From Liopterus haemorrhoidalis (lineage: Eukaryota > Arthropoda > Insecta > Coleoptera > Dytiscidae): a stretch of 64,000 nucleotides of DNA. Positions 37,485 through 50,539 of the stretch are shown one piece after another; within the stretch, counting starts at the first letter, position 1, and every line of letters begins with the position of its first letter. The position numbers and the translations under genes are program-made. The stretch is from contig OZ020618.1 in the NCBI GenBank assembly GCA_963971575.1, forward strand, positions 2,501-66,500, written 5' to 3'. The notes below the pieces were generated by a model, which saw only the letters and a program-made list of their open reading frames with translations, was not told the DNA's origin and made no database searches.

Positions 37485-38310
37485 TATTGCCCCTGTATAA
37501 ACAGGTAAATTAAATAATTTTTTCGATAAATCAAAAAATTCAATAAATCTTTGAATTCTTAAAATTAAGTTGTTTCTAGACCTCTAGTATACTAAATAAA
37601 ATCCACGGTACCGTGACGTTTCCACCACTCCTATTACCCCTGTATAAACAGGTAGATAAAATAATTTTTTCGATAAATCAAAAATTTCAATAAATCTTTA
37701 AATTCTTAAAATTAAGTTGTTTCTAGACCTCTAGTATACTAAATAAAACCCACGGTATCGTGACGTGTCCACTGCTCCTATTACCCCTGTAAAAATAGGT
37801 AGATAAAATAATTTTTTCGATAAATCAAAAATTTCAATAAATCTTTCAATTCTTAAAATTAAGTTGTTTCTAGACCTCTAGAATAATAAATAAAATACAC
37901 GGTATCGTGACGTTTCCACCTCTCCTATTACCTCTATATAAACAGGCCAATTAAGTAATTTTTTCGATAAATCAAAAAATTCAATAAATCTTTGAATTCT
38001 TGAAATCAAGTTGTTTCTAGACCTCTAGACTAAATAAAATCCACAGTATCGTGACGTTCACACGTTTCTACGTCTCCTATTACCCCTGTATAAACAGCTC
38101 AATAAAATAATTTTTTCGATAAATCAAAAAATTCAATAAAGCTTTGAATTCTTAAAATTAAGTTGTTTCTAGACCTCTAGTATACTAAATAAAATCCATG
38201 GTATCGTGCAGTTTCTACGGCTCCTATTACCCCTGTATAAACAGATCAATTAAATAATTTTTTCAATAAATTTTCGAATTATTAAAATTATTTAAAGTTG
38301 TTTCTAGACC
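37485..38310. repeat. 147-bp minisatellite, about six copies (copy 1)
   Basis: The motif CCCTGTATAAACAGG recurs at 37491, 37638, 37785 (variant), about 37932, 38094 and 38231. The first four intervals are 147 bp; the later ones are 162 and 137 bp because of indels. Each unit has a CCTGT-ATAA-ACAGG hairpin and the motif TTGTTTCTAGACCTCTAG. The first also has a perfect CACGGTACCGTG palindrome. The array is repeated in copies 2 and 3. Confidence 0.88.
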
Positions 38311-38323
38311 TCTTGTACTATAC

Positions 38324-38462
38324 TCCATTCGGATTGACTCACATTAGTCCTCCATCTTGATCTGTTTGTCAGGGCTTTCCATGTGTCTTGTAAATCAGAA
38401 CTTGTTAAATTTTCAGTTAGCTGGTTTCTCAATCTCTGGCGAGGTCTTCCCACTGATTGACG
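38324..38462 (-). pseudogene. Non-LTR retrotransposon C-terminal fragment (copy 1)
   Basis: The minus strand reads RQSVGRPRQRLRNQL, about 12 further residues, then WKALTNRSRWRTNV, with a stop about 10 codons later. The GRPRxR...W...RSRWR spacing is characteristic of the C-terminal tail of several non-LTR retrotransposon proteins (RTE-like and related). Nothing upstream encodes reverse transcriptase, so at most the 3' tail of a dead element survives. The assignment rests on a short motif and is tentative. Confidence 0.38.
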
Positions 38463-38661
38463 AATATTCAATCAAACAGTCCTTCTGAATGACTAGATCA
38501 CATTTTTTTGTAGACATCTTTTAACTTTGAAACTGTTTAAAACAATTTTATTTTTTTAACCATCAGGATTCGCTGCTCCAATTCTCCACTATCAATTTAA
38601 ATTATTTAAAAATCAATGTGTTGGTTTTCTTTGCAATTAGATGTCACCTAAGCGTTGGAAA

Positions 38662-39174
38662 CATTATTATTAGTTTTTTGAAAATTGCCATAAGTGTTTT
38701 CCACAGCACTCAGAGAGTGCTGGGAATACCCACCCCTGAAGGGAGTTGGGCGCAGATGGGATGATCCGTGAACCGTCCATATCCTTAGGGGTATATTGTC
38801 TGTCCACTCCTCTTTCACTCCTGTTCCTCTCCTGCAATTCTTCTGCATCTCTCCACTATCTTTTTTACAACTCACTTTCATTTTTCCTACTCTTCCTTTA
38901 ACTTTTTTATCTCTTCTTAATTTCTCCTACATCTCCCCTTGATTTCTCCTCAATTCCTATTATATTTCTGGGGTGCAGTTACCATGATCCGAGAACAAAC
39001 GTTCTTAGGGGCGGCGCTAATTTATTATTATTATTTAAAAAAAATTGCCATAAGTGTCTTCCACAGCACTCAGTGAGTGCTGGGAATACCCACCCCTGAA
39101 GGGAGTTGGGCGCAGTCGAGGACGACCCGAAAACAAACCATGTTCTCAAGGGCCGCACTAATTTATTATTATTA
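38662..39174 (-). mobile_element. Repeat B pair (copy 2 unit)
   Basis: Same structure as at 32706-33218: two repeat B elements flanking a polypyrimidine tract. The first carries CAGAGAGTGCTG in place of CAGTGAGTGCTG. Confidence 0.6.
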
Positions 39175-39560
39175 AAAATGTTTTTATTTCCGCCGGTACC
39201 GTCCATGTTTGCCCGAAACGTGTTCCACGCAGACGAGACGTTCACCTGTAACCTTCTCAGAGAAGGTCAAGGGAGCTTTATACCCAGAAATCGGCCGCAA
39301 CCCAAACTCTGGCGATATGCGAAGAAATCCCGTTGGTCGAAATTTGTAAAAATAATTTATTTTAAAAACATTTTCTAAAAGAGGCAAAAAGGGTTAAAAA
39401 TTAACAAATTATAATTAGCGCCGAGAAATAAGAAAAATAAAAAATATTTTTTAGACCAAAAAATAAATTTAAGAAAATTATTCTTTAATTTTTTTTTTAT
39501 TTTTAATTAAATGGCCTTTGCCTCTGTGGCAATTAGCCAGGACATTATTTGTGAAAAATT

Positions 39561-39639
39561 CCATGCCTGAACCGGATTCGAACCCGAGACCTTCGCAATG
39601 CAGACCACATGTGTTACCACTACGCTACGCCGGTCGGCT
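39561..39639 (-). mobile_element. tRNA-derived SINE head (copy 2)
   Basis: B box GGTTCGAATCC at 39574-39584 and A box TAGCGTAGTGG at 39617-39627 on the minus strand, both unchanged from copy 1. A 99-codon minus-strand frame crosses it and is a shadow. Confidence 0.7.
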
Positions 39640-42014
39640 ATCTTTAATTTAATTTTGAGTAAAACGTTTTGAAATGTCAGTTTGTCTATATAAAAAAATA
39701 ATATTAATTTTATTAATCGTTCAACCCAAAATGTAATGAAATCAGGAGCAATCAGTCTAAATATCAATTTGTTCCCGTAATATTTGCGAAATGGACCATA
39801 TTTCACGTAAAACCCATTACTTCACTTACTAACTCCGAACATAGGGCCTTAATCAAAATTAATAAGCGTCCAAATTACCCTATTTGTCACGAACCGCCCC
39901 AGAGGGCTGTTAGCTTTACCTACATATATATATACGTATATATCGAGACCTCAAAAAAATACCAATTGTGAAATTGTACACATGTTAGGATTTCGCAGAT
40001 ATTTAGTAAGTGAAAAAGTTCAGCAAATGGCTAGAACTTCCTTTTGATGACCCACTTTTAGATATACACTAGCTGGAATGATAAGCGAGGTAGCCCCCCA
40101 AAGCTCCCCAAATATATACATTATTAAAATAAGGGATATATATATATATATAAAATTATTAATATTAGTTATTAAAATATTTGTATCCGAAAAAGATTTT
40201 GGAAAAAATGTGCCAAAAGAATGAATTTAAAAATTGAACTTGTTCCTTAATCGACGCCTCAAGACCTTTTATTTTCACTATTCAAAATGTTTTTTCGAAA
40301 ATTACAAGTATGTATTTTTCAGTAATTATGTGGATAATAAAATGCATGCCAAATTTCAACTCGGTAGGTCAAACAGTTTACAGCAACAATTTCTATTGTA
40401 CAAACAGACAGACATATGAGTGACTGTATAAGGGTTTTTTGTTCACAATCTTTCAATATAGTTTTTAAATAAATTATTTAAAAAATTAACTGTAATTTTT
40501 TTTTTGAAAAAACAAAAATATCAAAAATGAGATTTCTGAAATTATACAAATTCTTTTTGTAAATAAAAACTGATATAACTACATTAAGATTTGAAAAAAC
40601 CGGGCCCTTGATTTTTTCAATTTCTTAATATAATTTCAAAAACACTTAAAATCATCATAGGACTGATAATCCAACAAGTCAAACATAGCAAAAAAACATC
40701 TCATTTTTAATAAATTGAGGCAAACCCTCTAAACGGAAAACAGACAGACAGTATAAGGTTTTCTTAGTAAAACCCTGGAAACTTGGTAATATTAGAAAAA
40801 ATAATCTAATAAAAAAAAATTCCGAGCATATCCCGGTTATGTGAATTATTCTGAATTTTTCAGACTTTTAAGCCAACACCTAAAAACTCACTAACAGACA
40901 GACAGTATAAGGTTTTCTTAATAAAACCCTGGAAACTTGGTAATTTTCGAAAAAATAATCCAATAGAAAAAATTCCGAGCATATCCCTGTTATGTGAATT
41001 ATTCTGAATTTTTCAGACTTTTAAGCCAACCCCTAAAAACTCACTAACAGACAGACAGTATAAGGTTTTCTTAGTCATACCATGAAAATTTGATAATTTT
41101 CGAAAAAATAATCTAATAAAACATTCCCAGCATATAACAGTTATGTACATTATTCCAAATTTTAAACCAACCCCTCAGGAAGACATATAAATTTTAATTC
41201 TCTAGGTCCAGTCGTTTGGCCACAATTTCTACCAAATAGGACACTTGAAAGAGTATTTTAACATACCTACGAAACCTGATGGGTGCAGTTGAAAATTAAT
41301 CTACTCTTAACTATTCCAGAAAAAATAGTTTCGAGTGATCCTAATGTGGGCGTAAATGCCTCTAAAGACAAGACGCAGTAATTTTTAAAATCCGGGTGTA
41401 TTTATTCATACCTACGAAACCCTATAGGTGCAGTTAAAAATGAATCTACCCTTAACTATTCCAGAAAAAATATTTTCGAGTGACCCTAATGCGGACGTCA
41501 ATGCTTCTAAAGTAATTTTCAAAATACGAGGCAGTGCGAACAACAATAAATAAAAGGTCTACAGGGGGCTCTGATCTTTAAATATGCCCTAAAATAAGTA
41601 ACACAAAAGGTTAATTATGGGGTATAAAATAAAGACAAATTACTTGGAGAGTTCGAAATACCTTTCAATATTTCAATCTGCACAGACAGACAAAAATTAT
41701 AAAAATGGTCAAAATGGTCTAAGCTACCAAAGTAAAAATACTAAAAAAATAATAATGTACAAACGGAGCCTCCGAATTTATATATATAGATTTATAGTAT
41801 TAATTGCTCAAATTATAGTGCTGATGTCAAGAACTAGAACCCCTAGAGACGCACGAGACGCAAAAGGCACCTATCTGGGCAAAAATACAGCTATTATCTT
41901 CAATATAATAATACAGAATTTAGAATTTTCTGTAATTTTTTAAAATTTGCATTAATACATACATTATTGATGAACGATATTTAAATTCATCCCTAAAGAT
42001 ATAGTGCAGAGGTC

Positions 42015-42190
42015 AAGAACTAGTGGTCCCAGAGCAGACAAACGGACAGATAGACCGACAGACAACATGCTAAAAATAGTGAAAACGTTATGTAGGGACC
42101 TAAATTCGTGAAGATCCATCGAAATCTCGGAATGTCAAAATCGTTATGATCACAATACCTCCCTTATATGGTGGCGGTCGGTAATAATTG
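42015..42190. repeat. Dispersed element fragment (CGGACAGA...CGGTCGGTAA), copy 2 unit
   Basis: Runs from the CAGACAAACGGACAGATAG tract through AACGTTATGTAGGGACCT and GATCCATCGAAATCTCG to GGCGGTCGGTAA. It is homologous to 49325-49490 and 61050-61215. In the 61-kb locus it is immediately followed by the foldback element, an order also kept here (foldback at about 42607-42752), so the two are probably parts of one longer repeat. The copy 1 unit lacks this part. Confidence 0.7.
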
Positions 42191-42194
42191 ATTT

Positions 42195-42229
42195 ATTGTA
42201 TGCACACACAAAACAACCGTGCATACAAT
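42195..42229. other. Perfect 11-bp inverted repeat
   Basis: ATTGTATGCAC at 42195-42205 and GTGCATACAAT at 42219-42229, with a 13-nt spacer. The same structure lies at 49501-49535 in copy 3. Confidence 0.85.
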
Positions 42230-43158
42230 ACTTTTTCTAATCTTATCTGTAGAAATGGTATCTGTAAATATTGAAAAATTATAAAATTTATTTCTTTTTG
42301 AAAATTTTCCAAAGATCAAGATAACTTGTAAAAGTTGCTGCAAAATTTTCTTTAGAGGGTTTATTTGGAATGGCTCTTTGTTTCCGAAAGATTCCCACCC
42401 CTGCTATAGCGGCTCCATAATTAGACACCTTTTTAAAAAACATGTTTCTCAAAATTAAATAAAAAACTGTAACCAGATACTAACGACTTATAGAATCCAT
42501 TCAAGATGTTTCCTCATCTCAATAGGCCATGTTGGGGGGGGGCATTTTAGTTAGTAACCACGAAATACAACTAGACATGTGAAAATAAAAAAACTATAGT
42601 TTCTGTGGTTTAAGCGGAAGATTTAAATTTAGTAATTTTTAAAAATTAAGTGAAGTTTTGTTTAGCAAAAGCCCACTTCAAACCTTAAAAAGAGAGCTCA
42701 TGACAACTCAGGAAAATGAAAATTCCATTAAGTTCCGCTTAAACGTTTGAAGTAGCCTATAAAATTTTAATTACAAAATTATCATGTGACTTTCTATAAC
42801 AAATATTTATTCAATATATTTAATAACAAACTTAAAAAATACCATGGCCTAGTCAGATGAGAAAACATTGTTAATGGATTATACATAGCTAAAGTATCCA
42901 TAAAAATTATCAAATAAAAAATAAATGAGATTTTTAAAACTAAAACTCTTTTATTATTTGACATTACGAATTTGAAAAACCGGTCCCATAATTTTCCAAA
43001 CTCATAATATAGGTTCCCAACACCTAAGTGGTGCGTTGGGTAATATATCTTAACCCACTTCTTTATAAAATCTGTCTTTCAACCCTATTATCCCTAAAAA
43101 AATCTCATTTTAGTTAATCGAAGCCAAGTCAAATTTGATTTACATATAAAAGTTAATC

Positions 43159-43233
43159 ACTAGCCATCGGGTTTCGAACCCGCTTTACTCCTTAGGTAAC
43201 AGTTTTACCATGGTGTCACTATAGCTTAAAGCA
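43159..43233 (-). mobile_element. Second tRNA-like sequence (copy 2)
   Basis: Exact B box GGTTCGAAACC at 43170-43180 on the minus strand, otherwise as for 35862-35936. Confidence 0.5.
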
Positions 43234-44771
43234 AGACGAAGTAAACTAGAATTAAACTCTGGTCCACAGATGACAAAAAAAGCCCTGAGATGCGAAATTA
43301 ATTTTTAAAACAAAGTTCCAAAACTATATGTTAAAGACCAAAAAAACACAATAAAGAAAATCGGACCCGAGCTTATTAGTGCAAATAGACTACCATCTAC
43401 GAATGTAAATAATATTCATTCTAAAAAAAAAAAACAAGAAGGCTCTAAACCACAGTTTTAGAATTAATTCACCTTTCTAGTCTTTCATGACTTTCATGAC
43501 TTTACCAGAAACCATTTCTTGAAAAAAAAAAAAAATCGTGTCAAAGCAGCCGCAATCTTTGGAAATGTACTTATATGTTTTCCCCGAATATCAAAGATCG
43601 TAAAGGACATTTTAAGCTTCTAACAAGGGCTTATTTCCAAAAATAACATCACAAAGGATCAAACAAACTAAACACATTCTGAATTTTATTATATAATTAT
43701 TAAATAGAAATTAAACTCTTAAGTGGCACATAGGGTTGAATAAATGTACGTGCTTGACCTCCAGCACTGTATGAAAACCGCAAATATTTATTGATAAGGG
43801 ACAAATTTAAATTTATTATAACTAAAAAATCGTTAAAATTTTTTTATAATTTAATTTAGAAATAATAGAACTTTTAAGAGGTGCATAGGGTTATGAGATA
43901 TTCTGTTCTTGACTTCCAGCACTACATGAAAATAATTTCAACTAAAAATGATAAGTACTTGACGAAAAAATATTTTTTCGGAATATAGAACGTCTTTGGT
44001 AGCCATATTTTAAAACGCCTCTAAACCAAACCAAAACTGTCACCAAGTAAGGCATAGGGCAGAAAAATGACCTTTCTCTTGATTTCAAATTGACCTCCAG
44101 CACTACATCAAAATAATATCTACTAAAAATAATTACTTGTCAGGGATAATTTTTTTTATTTTTTTCGGAATTGAAAACGTTTTTGAAATACATATTTTAA
44201 AAAACTAAACCAAATCGAAAATTTTACCAAGTGGGGCAAAGGACAGAAAAAGCTTTCTCTTCAAGTTATACAAATTTAAAAACTACAAAAAAAAAATAAT
44301 ATAAAATTCCTATCGAATTTTCGTAAAGATCGAATTTCTAATATTTGCCAGGTAAAATTTCCTGTAGAATTCTGGAAATTATTCTTGCTACTTAATCCTC
44401 TTTAATACGTCCTACTCTCCTCCCCTCTTGACTTCACACGTAGATTCGCGAGAAACTTAAGACGCAAGGAAAACAAAGCGAGTAACAAAATATTGACAAT
44501 ATCAAAACCAAACAAACACTAATATAAAATAGAAACAATAAAAAAAAAAATAAAAAAAAAAAAATGTTTTAATAAAAAACTGACTGAATTTAGGGTTTCG
44601 CAGGTACCAATAAAATACTTTTTAGATTTTTGGATCAATTCTTTTAAGAAACAGGGTGTGCGACAAAAAATTATATCTATACTAATTAGTTCGTTTGTAC
44701 ACAACGGGCATTCCAGCTAGTATATAATGAAAATTGCGTTAAAATAAAAAAATGGTATAAAGTGTGAATTT

Positions 44772-45597
44772 TATTGCCCCTGTATAAACAGGTAAATTAA
44801 ATAATTTTTTCGATAAATCAAAAAATTCAATAAATCTTTGAATTCTTAAAATTAAGTTGTGTCTAGACCTCTAGTATACTAAATAAAATCCACGGTACCG
44901 TGACGTTTCCACCACTCCTATTACCCCTGTATAAACAGGTAGATAAAATAATTTTTTCGATAAATCAAAAATTTCAATAAATCTTTAAATTCTTAAAATT
45001 AAGTTGTTTCTTGACCTCTAGTATACTAAATAAAACCCACGGTATCGTGACGTGTCCACTGCTCCTATTACCCCTGTAAAAATAGGTAGATAAAATAATT
45101 TTTTCGATAAATCAAAAATTTCAATAAATCTTTCAATTCTTAAAATTAAGTTGTTTCTAGACCTCTAGAATAATAAATAAAATACACGGTATCGTGACGT
45201 TTCCACCTCTCCTATTACCTCTATATAAACAGGCCAATTAAGTAATTTTTTCGATAAATCAAAAAATTCAATAAATCTTTGAATTCTTGAAATCAAGTTG
45301 TTTCTAGACCTCTAGACTAAATAAAATCCACAGTATCGTGACGTTCACACGTTTCTACGTCTCCTATTACCCCTGTATAAACAGCTCAATAAAATAATTT
45401 TTTCGATAAATCAAAAAATTCAATAAAGCTTTGAATTCTTAAAATTAAGTTGTTTCTAGACCTCTAGTATACTAAATAAAATCCATGGTATCGTGCAGTT
45501 TCTACGGCTCCTATTACCCCTGTATAAACAGATCAATTAAATAATTTTTTCAATAAATTTTCGAATTATTAAAATTATTTAAAGTTGTTTCTAGACC
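44772..45597. repeat. 147-bp minisatellite (copy 2)
   Basis: Collinear with the array at 37485-38310, with isolated substitutions (for example TTGTGTCTAGACC in the first unit). Confidence 0.88.
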
Positions 45598-45610
45598 TCT
45601 TGTACTATAC

Positions 45611-45749
45611 TCCATTCGGATTGACTCACATTAGTCCTCCATCTTGATCTGTTTGTCAGGGCTTTCCATGTGTCTTGTAAATCAGAACTTGTTAAATTTT
45701 CGGTTAGCTGGTTTCTCAATCTCTGGCGAGGTCTTCCCACTGATTGACG
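45611..45749 (-). pseudogene. Non-LTR retrotransposon C-terminal fragment (copy 2)
   Basis: Duplicate of the fragment at 38324-38462 with the same reading frame and GRPRQR...RSRWR motif. Confidence 0.38.
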
Positions 45750-45948
45750 AATATTCAATCAAACAGTCCTTCTGAATGACTAGATCACATTTTTTTGTAG
45801 ACATCTTTTAACTTTGAAACTGTTTAAAACAATTTTATTTTTTTAACCATCAGGATTCGCTGCTCCAATTCTCCACTATCAATTTAAATTATTTAAAAAT
45901 CAATGTGTTGGTTTTCTTTGCAATTAGATGTCACCTAAGCGTTGGAAA

Positions 45949-46461
45949 CATTATTATTAGTTTTTTGAAAATTGCCATAAGTGTTTTCCACAGCACTCAG
46001 AGAGTGCTGGGAATACCCACCCCTGAAGGGAGTTGGGCGCAGATGGGATGATCCGTGAACCGTCCATATCCTTAGGGGTATATTGTCTGTCCACTCCTCT
46101 TTCACTCCTGTTCCTCTCCTGCAATTCTTCTGCATCTCTCCACTATCTTTCTTACAACTCACTTTCATTTTTCCTACTCTTCCTTTAACTTTTTTATCTC
46201 TTCTTAATTTCTCCTACATCTCCCCTTGATTTCTCCTCAATTCCTATTATATTTCTGGGGTGCAGTTACCATGATCCGAGAACAAACGTTCTTAGGGGCG
46301 GCGCTAATTTATTATTATTATTTAAAAAAAATTGCCATAAGTGTCTTCCACAGCACTCAGTGAGTGCTGGGAATACCCACCCCTGAAGGGAGTTGGGCGC
46401 AGTCGAGGACGACCCGAAAACAAACCATGTTCTCAAGGGCCGCACTAATTTATTATTATTA
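45949..46461 (-). mobile_element. Repeat B pair (copy 3 unit)
   Basis: Same arrangement as in copies 1 and 2. Confidence 0.6.
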
Positions 46462-46847
46462 AAAATGTTTTTATTTCCGCCGGTACCGTCCATGTTTGCC
46501 CGAAACGTGTTCCACGCAGACGAGACGTTCACCTGTAACCTTCTCAGAGAAGGTCAAGGGAGCTTTATACCCAGAAATCGGCCGCAACCCAAACTCTGGC
46601 GATATGCGAAGAAATCCCGTTGGTCGAAATTTGTAAAAATAATTTATTTTAAAAACATTTTCTAAAAGAGGCAAAAAGGGTTAAAAATTAACAAATTATA
46701 ATTAGCGCCGAGAAATAAGAAAAATAAAAAATATTTTTTAGACCAAAAAATAAATTTAAGAAAATTATTCTTTAATTTTTTTTTTATTTTTAATTAAATG
46801 GCCTTTGCCTCTGTGGCAATTAGCCAGGACATTATTTGTGAAAAATT

Positions 46848-46926
46848 CCATGCCTGAACCGGATTCGAACCCGAGACCTTCGCAATGCAGACCACATGTG
46901 TTACCACTACGCTACGCCGGTCGGCT
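46848..46926 (-). mobile_element. tRNA-derived SINE head (copy 3)
   Basis: B box at 46861-46871 and A box at 46904-46914 on the minus strand, unchanged from the other copies. Confidence 0.7.
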
Positions 46927-49900
46927 ATCTTTAATTTAATTTTGAGTAAAACGTTTTGAAATGTCAGTTTGTCTATATAAAAAAATAATATTAATTTTAT
47001 TAATCGTTCAACCCAAAATGTAATGAAATCAGGAGCAATCAGTCTAAATATCAATTTGTTCCCGTAATATTTGCGAAATGGACCATATTTCACGTAAAAC
47101 CCATTACTTCACTTACTAACTCCGAACATAGGGCCTTAATCAAAATTAATAAGCGTCCAAATTACCCTATTTGTCACGAACCGCCCCAGAGGGCTGTTAG
47201 CTTTACCTACATATATATATACGTATATATCGAGACCTCAAAAAAATACCAATTGTGAAATTGTACACATGTTAGGATTTCGCAGATATTTAGTAAGTGA
47301 AAAAGTTCAGCAAATGGCTAGAACTTCCTTTTGATGACCCACTTTTAGATATACACTAGCTGGAATGATAAGCGAGGTAGCCCCCCAAAGCTCCCCAAAT
47401 ATATACATTATTAAAATAAGGGATATATATATATATATAAAATTATTAATATTAGTTATTAAAATATTTGTATCCGAAAAAGATTTTGGAAAAAATGTGC
47501 CAAAAGAATGAATTTAAAAATTGAACTTGTTCCTTAATCGACGCCTCAAGACCTTTTATTTTCACTATTCAAAATGTTTTTTCGAAAATTACAAGTATGT
47601 ATTTTTCAGTAATTATGTGGATAATAAAATGCATGCCAAATTTCAACTCGGTAGGTCAAACAGTTTACAGCAACAATTTCTATTGTACAAACAGACAGAC
47701 ATATGAGTGACTGTATAAGGGTTTTTTGTTCACAATCTTTCAATATAGTTTTTAAATAAATTATTTAAAAAATTAACTGTAATTTTTTTTTTGAAAAAAC
47801 AAAAATATCAAAAATGAGATTTCTGAAATTATACAAATTCTTTTTGTAAATAAAAACTGATATAACTACATTAAGATTTGAAAAAACCGGGCCCTTGATT
47901 TTTTCAATTTCTTAATATAATTTCAAAAACACTTAAAATCATCATAGGACTGATAATCCAACAAGTCAAACATAGCAAAAAAACATCTCATTTTTAATAA
48001 ATTGAGGCAAACCCTCTAAACGGAAAACAGACAGACAGTATAAGGTTTTCTTAGTAAAACCCTGGAAACTTGGTAATATTAGAAAAAATAATCTAATAAA
48101 AAAAAATTCCGAGCATATCCCGGTTATGTGAATTATTCTGAATTTTTCAGACTTTTAAGCCAACACCTAAAAACTCACTAACAGACAGACAGTATAAGGT
48201 TTTCTTAATAAAACCCTGGAAACTTGGTAATTTTCGAAAAAATAATCCAATAGAAAAAATTCCGAGCATATCCCTGTTATGTGAATTATTCTGAATTTTT
48301 CAGACTTTTAAGCCAACCCCTAAAAACTCACTAACAGACAGACAGTATAAGGTTTTCTTAGTCATACCATGAAAATTTGATAATTTTCGAAAAAATAATC
48401 TAATAAAACATTCCCAGCATATAACAGTTATGTACATTATTCCAAATTTTAAACCAACCCCTCAGGAAGACATATAAATTTTAATTCTCTAGGACCAGTC
48501 GTTTGGCCACAATTTCTACCAAATAGGACACTTGATTGACGGTACAAGAGTATTTTAACATACCTACGAAACCTGATGGGTGCAGTTGAAAATTAATCTA
48601 CTCTTAACTATTCCAGAAAAAATAGTTTCGAGTGATCCTAATGTGGGCGTAAATGCCTCTAAAGACAAGACGCAGTAATTTTTAAAATTCGGGTGTATTT
48701 ATTCATACCTACGAAACCCTATAGGTGCAGTTAAAAATGAATCTACCCTTAACTATTCCAGAAAAAATATTTTCGAGTGACCCTAATGCGGACGTCAATG
48801 CTTCTAAAGTAATTTTCAAAATACGTGGCAGTGCGAACAACAATAAATAAAAGGTCTACAGGGGGCTCTGATCTTTAAATATGCCCTAAAATAAGTAACA
48901 CAAAAGGTTAATTATGGGGTATAAAATAAAGACAAATTACTTGGAGAGTTCGAAATACCTTTCAATATTTCAATCTGCACAGACAGACAAAAATTATAAA
49001 AATGGTCAAAATGGTCTAAGCTACCAAAGTAAAAATACTAAAAAAATAATAATGTACAAACGGAGCCTCCGAATTTATATATATAGATTTATAGTATTAA
49101 TTGCTCAAATTATAGTGCTGATGTCAAGAACTAGAACCCCTAGAGACGCACGAGACGCACGAGACGCAAAAGGCACCTATCTGGGCAAAAATACAGCTAT
49201 TATCTTCAATATAATAATACAGAATTTAGAATTTTCTGTAATTTTTTAAAATTTGCATTAATACATATATTATTGATGAACGATATTTAAATTCATCCCT
49301 AAAGATATAGTGCAGAGGTCAAGAACTAGTGGTCCCAGAGCAGACAAACGGACAGACAGACCGACAGACAACATGCTAAAAATAGTGAAAACGTTATGTA
49401 GGGACCTAAATTCGTGAAGATCCATCGAAATCTCGGAATGTCAAAATCGTTATGATCACAATACCTCCCTTATATGGTGGCGGTCGGTAATAATTGATTT
49501 ATTGTATGCACACACAAAACAACCGTGCATACAATACTTTTTCTAATCTTATCTGTAGAAATGGTATCTGTAAATATTGAAAAATTATAAAATTTATTTC
49601 TTTTTGAAAATTTTCCAAAGATCAAGATAACTTGTAAAAGTTGCTGCAAAATTTTCTTTAGAGGGTTTATTTGGAATGGCTCTTTGTTTCCGAAAGATTC
49701 CCACCCCTGCTATAGCGGCTCCATAATTAGACACCTTTTTAAAAAACATGTTTCTCAAAATTAAATAAAAAACTGTAACCAGATACTAACGACTTATAGA
49801 ATCCATTCAAGATGTTTCCTCATCTCAATAGGCCATGTTGGGGGGGGGCATTTTAGTTAGTAACCACGAAATACAACTAGACATGTGAAAATAAAAAAAC

Positions 49901-50464
49901 TATAGTTTCTGTGGTTTAAGCGGAAGATTTAAATTTAGTAATTTTTAAAAATTAAGTGAAGTTTTGTTTAGCAAAAGCCCACTTCAAACCTTAAAAAGAG
50001 AGCTCATGACAACTCAGGAAAATGAAAATTCCATTAAGTTCCGCTTAAACGTTTGAAGTAGCCTATAAAATTTTAATTACAAAATTATCATGTGACTTTC
50101 TATAACAAATATTTATTCAATATATTTAATAACAAACTTAAAAAATACCATGGCCTAGTCAGATGAGAAAACATTGTTAATGGATTATACATAGCTAAAG
50201 TATCCATAAAAATTATCAAATAAAAAATAAATGAGATTTTTAAAACTAAAACTCTTTTATTATTTGACATTACGAATTTGAAAAACCGGTCCCATAATTT
50301 TCCAAACTCATAATATAGGTTCCCAACACCTAAGTGGTGCGTTGGGTAATATATCTTAACCCACTTCTTTATAAAATCTGTCTTTCAACCCTATTATCCC
50401 TAAAAAAATCTCATTTTAATTAATCGAAGCCAAGTCAAATTTGATTTACATATAAAAGTTAATC

Positions 50465-50539
50465 ACTAGCCATCGGGTTTCGAACCCGCTTTACTCCTTA
50501 GGTAACAGTTTTACCATGGTGTCACTATAGCTTAAAGCA
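50465..50539 (-). mobile_element. Second tRNA-like sequence (copy 3)
   Basis: Exact B box GGTTCGAAACC at 50476-50486 on the minus strand. Confidence 0.5.

Larger units (their letters stand above)
32674..38629. repeat. Segmental duplication unit, copy 1 (5956 bp)
   Basis: The unit starts TTTGCAATTAGATGTCACC, a motif found again at 38630, 45917 and 53230. It is collinear with copies 2 and 3 except that about 1.38 kb (41043-42423 of copy 2) is absent at 35112, where AAAAACTC joins GACACCTTTT. It also has a longer AT microsatellite (34193-34221) and scattered substitutions. Copy 1 is visibly more diverged from copies 2 and 3 than those are from each other. Confidence 0.92.
38630..45916. repeat. 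Segmental duplication unit, copy 2 (7287 bp)
   Basis: A full-length unit, nearly identical to copy 3. It includes the 1.38-kb segment (41043-42423) missing from copy 1. That segment holds a third CAGACAGACAG module, the 108-codon frame at 41617-41943 (unrecognised, Lys/Ile-rich, probably not a gene), and an element fragment related to 61020-61215. Confidence 0.94.

Noticed and set aside
41617..41943. 108-codon frame, repeated as 111 codons at 48914-49249
   Set aside because: It is longer than chance alone suggests for AT-rich DNA, but it contains a CAGACAGA module and an expanded 9-bp repeat in copy 3, with no recognisable domain and no equivalent in copy 1.
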